A program made the translations under genes and the position numbers. From the NCBI GenBank assembly GCA_030431455.1, contig JAUIJE010000011.1:1-64000 (forward strand): a stretch of 64,000 nt of DNA, written 5' to 3'. This DNA is from a bacterium (GTDB lineage: Bacteria > Myxococcota > UBA727 > JAUIJE01). The first letter of the stretch is position 1. Each line of letters starts with the position of its first letter. The notes beneath the pieces were generated by a model, which saw only the letters and a program-made list of their open reading frames with translations, ran no database searches and was not told where the DNA came from. Shown here piece by piece: positions 20,101 to 26,931 of this stretch.

Positions 20101-20172
20101 GGCCTCGTCGGCCCGCAGCTGTCCGCCAAAGGCGACCGCGACATCTTCGTTCCGCCCTCGGCGGGAGACTGA
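17125..20172 (+). CDS. ftsK: DNA translocase FtsK
   Basis: 1015 residues. A basic N-terminal tail of about 115 residues precedes four membrane spans (about 128-300), which anchor the protein at the division septum. An acidic, Pro/Ala-rich linker runs to about residue 540. The motor then has Walker A GTTGSGKS (near 680) and Walker B VVVDEYADL (near 805). A winged-helix gamma domain (about 950-1010, YNRAARIVEMMEREGLVG) would recognise polar KOPS-type DNA sites. FtsK pumps chromosomal DNA and activates XerCD at dif during division. CGAAAGGACC supports ATG 17125. The extended basic tail before the membrane domain is longer than in E. coli. Confidence 0.96.
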   Translation: MGKDATSESQIPKPAPAEGQADKKRRRTTRKKQPRIVLTSDPVAEAPAAEGEKPKPKRKRKRKDASTADEGPRAHKRRVRREREPKKGLISTVVAALRKDRLSIPPRGSMRPTRVHRRRILSLELGGLMFMFAGGIMLLALLTFHKDDPGFSSAGGAVVHNWVGPFGAFLADGATLLFGIGAYFFPLALITYGAMMLKTYLMVPRQRHFIGAALAGIGGMTLLEVMLGTQDLPFPAGGLVGVLFSALLMPLLFPVGTGLVSTFALLLGGFVCIDRPLVVALHDAGVWIRARWDQLVDRIEVYKEEQRLLREERARLEWELRAGELDDDGPGRHTRVRLKADARAKEKLRQELPAAIDEASRSNVPELSEEAEYPAAPGPRIVAPAAPPPAPADDEAEPTPRARKRARGDDPAWARPSVVTRLPGLGTDVSDAAPGEAEDDVVHAPTDIDPDAPTAAPSRRPQPAADPGPSADDNAAAEKAAEAANKPSKKKPKKTDDEGLVIVERDDDKEVSINDDDAFEAEAETPFELPPLKLLDYDAPDRVKIDQEVMYAEADKLVRKFADFGIKGRVREVRPGPVVTTYEFVPAPGIKVSRIAALSDDIAMAMEAVHVRIVAPIPGKGAVGIEIPNESRETVFLKEIIASDKFKEKADQKLMMALGKDIEGRAYTADLSAMPHVLISGTTGSGKSVSVNAMICSLLYRATPEEVKFLMIDPKMLELSIYDGIPHLLLPPIIDSKKAANALMWAVGEMERRYKAMSELGVRDITGYNEVIADVRAGTDPQKRTVPLDDKGKPLDRFPFIVIVVDEYADLLAIAGKEVEGYVMRLAQKARAAGIHVMLATQRPSVDVITGVIKANFPVRMGFRLASSHDSKTIINRPGAEKLLGRGDMLIMPPGTSNVTRVHGAFISEKELHRVVGFLKEQGTPDYDMSIVDPPTSDGGDGDDGPQERDDKWDEAIRVVARSRKCSTSWLQRQLGIGYNRAARIVEMMEREGLVGPQLSAKGDRDIFVPPSAGD

Positions 20173-20245
20173 CGACACAGAGTTGTTGCGCAGAGGGCCT
20201 TGACGCGCCGCGGCGCGCCTCCCAGGGTCGTCGTCGGAGGTGCCG

Positions 20246-22258
20246 ATGACCCCGCGGACCACGCTCGTTGCCCTGGTGTTGACCCTGTGCCTGGGGGCGC
20301 CCGCCCACGCCGGCCAATGGGCGAACAACCAATCGTTGGGCGGCTTCTCCGCCGTCCACGTGTACACCCCCGACACCTACAGCCCGGTGGGGCCGCCAAG
20401 CGCCCGGGCGCTCCTGGTGGTGCTGCACGGTTGTACCCAGAGCATCGGGGCGTTTTTGACCGCCAACCTCGAGGACGGGGCCGACGAGTTCGGGATGGTG
20501 GTGGCGGTGCCGGACGCGGTGAACAAGGCGGGCTTCGGGTGTTGGTCCTACTGGCAGGGCGAAAAGAGCCGGACCGCGGACGACTATGCACGGTTGATCA
20601 GCTTGGCCCAGACCCTGTCTGGCGACGCCAGCTACGGCATCGACCCCGACCAGGTGTACATCGCGGGCCTGTCGAGCGGGGCCGCGTTTGCGCACACCAC
20701 CGCCTGCCTGGCCCCGGACGTATTCGCCGGGGTCGGGGTCAGCGCGGGCCCGAGCATCGGCACGAGCTCGTCGGGGGCGCTGGGCACGTGTGAAGCGGCG
20801 GACGTCGAAGCCCGCTGTGCCCAATACGCGGGCCCCACCTATGCGCCGTTTTTTGCCACCCAGGTCGCGTCGCTCGCCCACGGGGACGCGGACACCACGG
20901 TGAACACCTGCTACCTCGACCAGAACACCGACGGCATGGCCGGCCTCTACGGTGTGAGCGCGCAGCCGGGCACGACCACGATCACCGAAGGCGCGGGCCA
21001 TGTCGCCACCGAGACCCTGTACACCGACGGGCGGGTGTCGCGGCTGTCGTTCTCCGGCCTGCCCCACGCCTGGTCGGGGGGAGCGGGCGCCTCGGGCAGT
21101 TACATTTCGGACGAGAGCATCAACTACGCGTCGTACCTTGGCGCCTATTTCGCCGCCTACAACCCGCGGGTGGGTCCGCCCAATCCGCCCCCGGTGGTGA
21201 GCAACGTCGCCGCCAGCGTGGCCGGCAGCGTCGTCACCGTGAGCGCGGACGTCACCGACGACGGCGTGGTCGCGTCGGTGTCCGCGGACATCGCCTCGGC
21301 CGCCACCGGCAACGTGGTGGACACGGTGACGCTCGCGGGGAGCGGGTCGTATCTGGGCCAGAGCGGCTCGTTGCCCGATGGGGTGTACGTCGTGACCATC
21401 ACCGCCACGGACGCGGGGGGCGCGAGCGCCGAGGCCGACGCGGGTCAGGTCACTGTGGGCACGCCGCCGCCCCCCACCGCCCCGGCCTTGAGCAATGTCA
21501 CTGCGGTGCCAACGGGGGCCTGCGCCACCGTCACCGGGGCTGTCATCGACGTGAACGGCGACCTCGACCACGTCGAGGCGAGCTTCGCCGGCGGCCCCGC
21601 GGTGCCGGCCAGCGTGGTGGGGACGTCGTTTTCGGCCACGCGGTGCGGCCTGCCCGGGGGCGCGCAGACGGTCACCGTCACCGCCACCGACCTCGCGGGC
21701 GCCGCGAGCCAAGCCGAGGCGTCGTACACCATCGACGCGGTGGTCGAGGGGACCTTGGACGAACACATCGCCGCCGGGCGCCTAGATTTCCCCAACTACG
21801 CGGATTGTTACCTCGAGTACGGCAGCGCCACGTTTGGCTTGTCCGAGGTGGTGGTGAGCGGGGGATGCCAATGGCAAGACGACGACAACACCTGCGCCGG
21901 CCCGGTCGTCGCGTGTACGGCGGTCGGTGATGGCGACGGTGACGGCGACGGGGATGGCGACGGGGATGGCGATGGAGACGGGGATGGAGACGGGGATGGA
22001 GACGGCGACGGGGATGGCGATGGAGACGGGGATGGCGACGGGGATGGCGATGGAGACGGCGACGGGGATGGAGACGGCGACGGGGATGGCGACGGGGATG
22101 GCGATGGAGACGGAGACGGGGATGGCGACGGCGATGGGGACGACGATGGGGACGACGACACCGGCGGCTGTTCCGCCACCCACACCGGGGGACGAAGCGC
22201 TCCGTTTGGCTTGGCCGGTCTGTGGTGGATCGCGTTCGTGTTCCGTCGTCGTCGGTGA
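20246..22258 (+). CDS. Secreted PHB-depolymerase-family esterase with (DG)n linker and anchor
   Basis: 670 residues. A signal peptide (ends AHAG, about residue 24) is followed by an alpha/beta-hydrolase of the PHB depolymerase/feruloyl esterase type: oxyanion region LHGCTQ, nucleophile box GLSSGAA, and a C-terminal catalytic His region (GLPHAW). Two Ig/Fn3-like modules of about 85 residues follow (about 315-405 and 410-500). Then come a short Cys-rich segment, about 40 (DG) repeats, and a tail with Cys, a hydrophobic stretch and four Arg. The tail resembles MYXO-CTERM but lacks the second Cys of the motif. Likely a surface-anchored polyester or carbohydrate-ester hydrolase; substrate inferred. 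GGAGG 5 bp before ATG 20246 decides the start. Confidence 0.87.
   Translation: MTPRTTLVALVLTLCLGAPAHAGQWANNQSLGGFSAVHVYTPDTYSPVGPPSARALLVVLHGCTQSIGAFLTANLEDGADEFGMVVAVPDAVNKAGFGCWSYWQGEKSRTADDYARLISLAQTLSGDASYGIDPDQVYIAGLSSGAAFAHTTACLAPDVFAGVGVSAGPSIGTSSSGALGTCEAADVEARCAQYAGPTYAPFFATQVASLAHGDADTTVNTCYLDQNTDGMAGLYGVSAQPGTTTITEGAGHVATETLYTDGRVSRLSFSGLPHAWSGGAGASGSYISDESINYASYLGAYFAAYNPRVGPPNPPPVVSNVAASVAGSVVTVSADVTDDGVVASVSADIASAATGNVVDTVTLAGSGSYLGQSGSLPDGVYVVTITATDAGGASAEADAGQVTVGTPPPPTAPALSNVTAVPTGACATVTGAVIDVNGDLDHVEASFAGGPAVPASVVGTSFSATRCGLPGGAQTVTVTATDLAGAASQAEASYTIDAVVEGTLDEHIAAGRLDFPNYADCYLEYGSATFGLSEVVVSGGCQWQDDDNTCAGPVVACTAVGDGDGDGDGDGDGDGDGDGDGDGDGDGDGDGDGDGDGDGDGDGDGDGDGDGDGDGDGDGDGDGDGDGDGDGDDDGDDDTGGCSATHTGGRSAPFGLAGLWWIAFVFRRRR
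21927..22160 (+). repeat. Long (GAY GGN)n repeat
   Basis: About 230 bp of Asp-Gly codons with 9- to 18-bp higher-order units (GATGGAGACGGGGATGG recurs), the longest such tract in the window. It encodes the stalk next to the C-terminal anchor of the esterase. Its internal identity makes slippage and length variation likely. Confidence 0.9.
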
Positions 22259-22261
22259 GCC

Positions 22262-23332
22262 GTGCTGTTCAAGCAAGCCCACCTGACCGGCATCGCCGCG
22301 GGGCGCATCACCCGCGCGTTCCGCAAATGGACGCGCCCCACGGTCAAAGAAGGCGGCACCCTCACCTGCGCGGTGGGCGTGCTCGCCATCGACGAGGTCG
22401 CGGCCATCGACCGCGCCGAGGTCACCGAGGCGCACGCGCAGCAGGCCGGGTTCGACAGCGCCGCGGCGCTGTGGGCCGAGCTCGACAAGCGCAAGCCCGC
22501 GCCGCTGTACCGCGTGACCTTCCGCCTGGTGGGCGAAGACCCGCGGGTGGCGTTGCGCCAGGACACGGCGTGGACCGCCGGCGCCGTCGACGAGATGCGC
22601 GCGTGGTTCGCCCGGCTCGACGAGCGCTCCCCCGACGGGCCCTGGACCGACAAGGTCCTGCGCACCGTCGCGGCAAACGAACAAGTCCGCGCCCCGACCC
22701 TGGCCGACCAGATCGGGATGCAGACCAAGCTGTTCAAAGATCGGGTGCGCAAACTCAAAGGCAAGGGCCTGACCGAGAGCCTGCCCATCGGGTACCGCAT
22801 CAGCCCGCGCGGGCGCGCGTTGATGGCCAAGCTGGGGCTCGAGGTCGCGTCCACCCCGCCGCCGGCCGCGGCGGTCACCGACGAGGACAAAGCCGCGGTG
22901 TTGGCCCTGGTCGAGCGCGCGGGGGTCGTGCTCCAAGCCGCGGCGGGACCGGTGCCGACCCTGACGTACGAGATCGCCGGGGCCCCGTTCAACACCTCGT
23001 GGTGGGGCCACCAAAAGGCCCACGAGATGCTCGCCCTCATCGAACACGTGGCGGATAGTCCAGATACATTGGGCTGCCGGCTGTACCAGGGCAAGAAGAC
23101 CTACGTGCACCGGCGGCTCTGGCCCCACCTGTTGGCGCTCAGTCCCCGGCTCCCCGCGTCCCAGACCGAGGTGGTCGAAGAGGAGCACACCGCGCGCGGC
23201 CGGCACCGGGTGGTGACCACCCCGCTGGTCGATTGGGTCCCCGGTGACGTGTGCCAAGCCGCAGCCGAGATGTCCGAGGAAGAGGCGCTGGCCGGGCTCG
23301 GAGACTGGGTCGCGCGCGAACTGTGCTGGTGA
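22262..23332 (+). CDS. ASCH-domain protein with winged-helix-like middle
   Basis: 356 residues, soluble. Residues 1-110 resemble an ASCH domain (start LFKQAHLTGIAAGRITRAFRKW), a PUA-like fold linked to RNA or modified-base binding. Residues about 135-195 look like a winged helix (ADQIGMQTKLFKDRVRKLKGKGL, then SPRGRALM). The C-terminal 150 residues are unassigned (NTSWWGHQKAHEMLALIEHV). Start is GTG 22262, 3 bp after the esterase stop, with GGTGAG upstream, so it is cotranscribed although the products look unrelated. A bidirectional terminator follows. Possible role in RNA or nucleotide sensing; inference only. Confidence 0.75.
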   Translation: MLFKQAHLTGIAAGRITRAFRKWTRPTVKEGGTLTCAVGVLAIDEVAAIDRAEVTEAHAQQAGFDSAAALWAELDKRKPAPLYRVTFRLVGEDPRVALRQDTAWTAGAVDEMRAWFARLDERSPDGPWTDKVLRTVAANEQVRAPTLADQIGMQTKLFKDRVRKLKGKGLTESLPIGYRISPRGRALMAKLGLEVASTPPPAAAVTDEDKAAVLALVERAGVVLQAAAGPVPTLTYEIAGAPFNTSWWGHQKAHEMLALIEHVADSPDTLGCRLYQGKKTYVHRRLWPHLLALSPRLPASQTEVVEEEHTARGRHRVVTTPLVDWVPGDVCQAAAEMSEEEALAGLGDWVARELCW

Positions 23333-23343
23333 CGTAGACAACA

Positions 23344-23369
23344 AAACGCCCGCCAAGCGGCGGGCGTTT
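23344..23369. terminator. Bidirectional intrinsic terminator
   Basis: Perfect 11-bp stem (AAACGCCCGCC with GGCGGGCGTTT) and a 4-base loop between two converging genes. T or A tracts flank both sides, so it can stop transcription from either direction. Confidence 0.9.
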
Positions 23370-23378
23370 CGAGAACGG

Positions 23379-25805
23379 TCAGGGTTTGTTCGCGGGGGGG
23401 GATTTCGCCGGCTGATCCGCGGGACTGAACACCCATGGGTAGGTCACCTTCACCGTGCCCCCGCCGCGCGGCTTGGGGAACTGCAACCGCTTGACCACCT
23501 TGAGCACGCAGTCGGCCACTCGCTTGTCTTGCAGGGTGCTCTGGGAGACCTTGGCGCCGGTGACCGTGCCGTCCGCGCCGATGCTCCAAGCAAGCACCAC
23601 CTTGCCGGCGAGGTCTGGGGTGTCCGAAAGTCGAGCGGTGTAGCAATGCTTCACTTGGCTCTGCACTCGGGTGATCACACGCTGAATCTCTTCGCGGGAC
23701 AGGCTCCCCAGATACGTCACCTTGGCCGGCTTCAGCTTGGTGCGTGCGCCACCACGCCCGCCGAGGTCGATGCCCCCGCTGCCACGACCATAGCCAATGC
23801 CATTGCCTGAGCCGCCTGTGCCGAGCACGTGGCCGCCGCCGCCCGCGCCGGTGCCGCGCAACCCGAGGCCCCCCGCCCCCCCGGTCGTGCCCACGCTGGT
23901 GCCGAGCAGGCCGCCAAGCCCGGTCTGCAACTCGTTGGGGTCCGGCTTTTCCGGTCGCGTCATCTCGGCCGAGGCGGCGCGCACCGCGGTGTCCACCGCC
24001 ACGAAGCTTGTATAATCTGTGAGCAGCCGGTGTTCGAGCCCGAGCGCGGTGACCTCGGCTTCGGCCTCATCGCTCTCGGGCAAGAAGTCCACGAGCTCCC
24101 GCACGCGTTCGCGGGCCCAGAGCACCCGGAGGGTGCGGTGGGCCTCGTCCTCGAGGTGGTCTTCGACCTCGACCACCCCGTGGTAGGTCTCGGCCCCGGC
24201 CCTGGCCTCGACGAGGATCTGGCCCGCCGCCGGGCCGCGGTACTTGCCCATCACCACCACCGGGCGGTCCGCGAGCAGGTCCCCGAGGTGTTGCGGGGCC
24301 AGGTCATAGGCGTCGAACCCGTTGAACGACAGCTTGATGTCGGTGAGCGCGGGGCGTGACGCGTACCGGGCGAACCGCGCCACCGTGGGCGCGACCTGGG
24401 CCTCGGTCTCGACGAAGAATGGCGCGGTGCCCGACGCGCGGGCGATGCCCTCCATGAGGAATCGATTGGGCGACGGCCCGACCCCCATCGCGAACAATGT
24501 GGCTTGATCTCGGCGCGACCAGATGTCGTGAATGACCTCGCGGTCCGCGTGGATGAAGCCGTCGCTCAACAACACGAACGACCGCGCCACCCCGTCGCCC
24601 ACCGCGGGCAGGGCGAAGGCCCGGTCGAGGGCATCCTGCAGCAACGTGCCGCCTCCCGCGCCGCTGTCGTTCAAAAACGCCAATGCTTCCGCAATGTGTT
24701 TGCGCGTGGCGGGTACACTCTTGTGCCGGAACGTGGCCTGGGTCCCCGCGAACAGGATGAGATTGAAGCGGTCCTCCGCCCCCAGGCTGTGCAGCAACCG
24801 GGTCATGGTCGCGCGCACCGTCTGCAGGGGAAAGCCGGCCATCGAACCGGACACGTCGACGACGAACACCAGCTCGCGGGGGGGGATTTTGTCCTCGGGG
24901 AGGGCGGGGGGCGGGGCCAGGGTCATGAGGAAGTAGTTCTCGCCATGGTCTTTGTCTCGGTAGAGCAGCGCGCCCTGGGCAATGGCATTGTCGGCGTGGC
25001 GCCACTCGAGCACCAGGTCGGTGGCATCGCCCGGTCCCGCGTCAGCGGCGTTCAACCGGACCCAGGCTTCGCGGGCGGAGCGGAACTGCGGCTGGATCAC
25101 GTGGGTGGGGGACCGGACCTCCCGCACCGGCAGCGCGCCCTTGAGCAAGACATCGACGCTCCAGCTCCGGCCCGCCTGGGGGTCGACCACGTAGGGATTT
25201 TCGCTCGTGCTCTTTTCGGCCCGAAGCGGGTTGAACTCGCCGCCGTAGCGCGCCCCCACCACCCGTGGGTACACGAACCGCGTCACCCCCTCTTCGGGGA
25301 CGAGCAGCTCCGAATACTCGAACTCGATGTCGACCACGTCGCCGGGTTGAATGTGGCCCACCCGCGTCCGGAACACGTTGGGGCGTTCTTGCTCGAGCAG
25401 GCTCGCGGTGCGGCCCTCGGCCAATGCTTTTTGATAGGCCCTTCGGGCCTCCGCGCGCTTTTTGATCTCGGCCCGGATGGTGCGCGGGCCGATGCGCATC
25501 AGCAGGTCGTGCACCGCCGCGCGGGTCGACGCGGGGAAGACGTAGTCCCCGGACAACACCTGGTCGGATTCGTTGACCCAGGTTTGGTAGACGCGGACCT
25601 CGGCCACCGGGCCGGTGATGTGCACCTCGGCCCGGCTCGCAGACAAGAACAGCAGGTCTTGCGCGGGCAGGTCGATGCCGGCCGCGGGGGGCAAGGCGTC
25701 GATGGCGAAGTGGGGGGCCAATGTTCGGTCCCGGTCCTCCCCCGGGTCGGTCCCGGGGACGGGCAGGCCCGCCGACAATGTGCATGCAAGAATGAACGGG
25801 ACCAT
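23379..25805 (-). CDS. VIT/VWA-domain protein with AgmX/PglI-type C-terminal domain
   Basis: 808 residues, signal peptide of about 22. A VIT domain (about 40-165; NVFRTRVGHIQPGD) and a von Willebrand A domain (about 290-460) with an intact metal site (DVSGS) match inter-alpha-trypsin-inhibitor-like bacterial proteins. A Gly-rich linker (about 645-705) precedes a TonB-like C-terminal domain of the AgmX/PglI type (GKVVLAWSIGADGTVTGAKV, two conserved Cys). In Myxococcus, AgmX and PglI belong to gliding-motility genes; the domain alone does not prove that role. It probably binds envelope partners. AGGAGG before ATG 25805 fixes the start. Two small proteins with the same kind of domain lie directly upstream on the same strand. 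Confidence 0.88.
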   Translation of the reverse strand: MVPFILACTLSAGLPVPGTDPGEDRDRTLAPHFAIDALPPAAGIDLPAQDLLFLSASRAEVHITGPVAEVRVYQTWVNESDQVLSGDYVFPASTRAAVHDLLMRIGPRTIRAEIKKRAEARRAYQKALAEGRTASLLEQERPNVFRTRVGHIQPGDVVDIEFEYSELLVPEEGVTRFVYPRVVGARYGGEFNPLRAEKSTSENPYVVDPQAGRSWSVDVLLKGALPVREVRSPTHVIQPQFRSAREAWVRLNAADAGPGDATDLVLEWRHADNAIAQGALLYRDKDHGENYFLMTLAPPPALPEDKIPPRELVFVVDVSGSMAGFPLQTVRATMTRLLHSLGAEDRFNLILFAGTQATFRHKSVPATRKHIAEALAFLNDSGAGGGTLLQDALDRAFALPAVGDGVARSFVLLSDGFIHADREVIHDIWSRRDQATLFAMGVGPSPNRFLMEGIARASGTAPFFVETEAQVAPTVARFARYASRPALTDIKLSFNGFDAYDLAPQHLGDLLADRPVVVMGKYRGPAAGQILVEARAGAETYHGVVEVEDHLEDEAHRTLRVLWARERVRELVDFLPESDEAEAEVTALGLEHRLLTDYTSFVAVDTAVRAASAEMTRPEKPDPNELQTGLGGLLGTSVGTTGGAGGLGLRGTGAGGGGHVLGTGGSGNGIGYGRGSGGIDLGGRGGARTKLKPAKVTYLGSLSREEIQRVITRVQSQVKHCYTARLSDTPDLAGKVVLAWSIGADGTVTGAKVSQSTLQDKRVADCVLKVVKRLQFPKPRGGGTVKVTYPWVFSPADQPAKSPPANKP

Positions 25806-25869
25806 ACAAACCTCCTGACCGGATCAGGCCCAGACCGTTCGCGGCTCGACGTCGGCTGGGCGGGTGGCG

Positions 25870-26337
25870 TCACTGACGCGCAGGAGATCGGACAGGGGAG
25901 GGGGCAAAAGGTTCCGGGCCGGGTGAGGGCCCAAACGTGAGGTCCACCGTGGGCGTCCAGCGGCAGGGGGCGGCCTCCACCGGTCCCGGCCCCGGGCCGG
26001 GGGCGCGACACATGAGAAAATAGGCCTGCCGCATCACCAGCCGGGACCGGCCCCCCGGGGCAGGGGCAAAGCGCAGCGCGGTCAGCGTCCGCCGCAAGCA
26101 GCGCGCGAACCGGCGGGGGCCGGGAGCCGAAAGCTCGACGTTCTCGACGTGACCGCGGCGGTCGATGACCAACGTGGCCAGGACCCGGCCGCTCCGCCGC
26201 GGGTCTTCGTTCACCTCGCGGGCATAGCAGCGGACCAGGCCCGCGCGGGCGCGCCGCACCGGCGCGGTCATGTCAGGGGGGCGGGGCAGCCCCGAACACA
26301 ATGAATAGGCAAGCGAGAGTGCGAACAGGCTGCCCAC
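25870..26337 (-). CDS. Small secreted AgmX/PglI C-terminal-domain-like protein
   Basis: 155 residues. A short signal-like start (GSLFALSLAYSLCSG) is followed by about 95 residues with the pattern of the TonB-like AgmX/PglI domain: CYAREVNEDPRRSGRVLATLVIDRRGHVENVEL, then a second Cys (FARCLRRTL). The end is Pro-rich. Start is GTG 26337, 6 bp after the upstream stop, with no strong ribosome site, so translation is probably coupled. It sits between two relatives, suggesting one envelope module. Function unknown. Confidence 0.75.
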   Translation of the reverse strand: MGSLFALSLAYSLCSGLPRPPDMTAPVRRARAGLVRCYAREVNEDPRRSGRVLATLVIDRRGHVENVELSAPGPRRFARCLRRTLTALRFAPAPGGRSRLVMRQAYFLMCRAPGPGPGPVEAAPCRWTPTVDLTFGPSPGPEPFAPSPVRSPARQ

Positions 26338-26343
26338 GATGCG

Positions 26344-26874
26344 CTATAGTTCCCGGAGGGTGAGGTAGGGCGCTTCGCGCGGCAGCTCTTTGCCCGGGGG
26401 CAGCGGGCGAAACACCACCGGGTAGCGCACTTCGTAGTGTCGCCCCTTGGTGGGGATGAGCAAGCGCAGATCGTGCAGCACGTTGGTGACACACTCGACG
26501 ACGTTCACGTCGGCCAGCGACGACTCCTCCACCTCGACCCGCTCGACGTGGCCATCGAGTTCAAAGAAGATGCGCCACCGCACCCGGCCGGCCAGATCCG
26601 GCTCTCGTTGTCGTCCGTGTTCGTAGCAGGCGCGCATCCTCGGGCGCACCGCCTTGAACAACGGTTCGAAGTCGCCCCGGTGCGGTCCGGAGACGCAAGG
26701 CATATTCGGCACGCCGGGGTTGAATCTCACCGGGCGCCTCCGCCGTCGCCGGTGCCCGGTCGGGGGCATGAAGGGATCGCGCGGCTCGACCTCCACCTTT
26801 GCGGGCTCAGGCGGCGGGGATGTTTGGTGGCCGCCGGTGCTCCACATCCAGGTCCACAATAAGAACGCGGCCAT
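26344..26874 (-). CDS. AgmX/PglI C-terminal-domain-like protein with short anchor
   Basis: 176 residues. The start MAAFLLWTWMW gives a short hydrophobic anchor, then a Pro-rich and Arg-rich linker, then the same domain type as its neighbours (ACYEHGRQREPDLAGRVRWRIFFELDGHVERVEV with paired Cys). The AGGAGGGG ribosome site and ATG 26874 are strong, but both lie inside an 18-bp hairpin (26865-26905) in the mRNA, so initiation may be controlled. First of three genes ending with the VIT/VWA gene. Confidence 0.78.
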   Translation of the reverse strand: MAAFLLWTWMWSTGGHQTSPPPEPAKVEVEPRDPFMPPTGHRRRRRRPVRFNPGVPNMPCVSGPHRGDFEPLFKAVRPRMRACYEHGRQREPDLAGRVRWRIFFELDGHVERVEVEESSLADVNVVECVTNVLHDLRLLIPTKGRHYEVRYPVVFRPLPPGKELPREAPYLTLREL

Positions 26875-26905
26875 GTCCCCTCCTGTGAGGGAGACACGGC
26901 CGCGT
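26865..26905 (-). promoter_or_regulatory. Long hairpin enclosing a ribosome site and start codon
   Basis: On the transcribed (minus) strand, 18 bases pair with 19 around a 4-base loop, with one bulge and one G-U pair. The right arm contains the AGGAGG-type site and the ATG of the gene at 26874. The mismatch is A-C on the other DNA strand but G-U in this RNA, so the structure fits the minus-strand transcript better. It could be the terminator of the upstream Fe-S gene (followed by UUCUUAUU) or a translation-blocking element. Confidence 0.65.
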
Positions 26906-26931
26906 CCTGGGCGGTTCCCACCGCGGGCTTG

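Noticed and set aside
21927-22160. Repeat array resembling CRISPR by eye
   Set aside because: It is a codon repeat (Asp-Gly) inside an open reading frame with no spacers or equal-length repeats.
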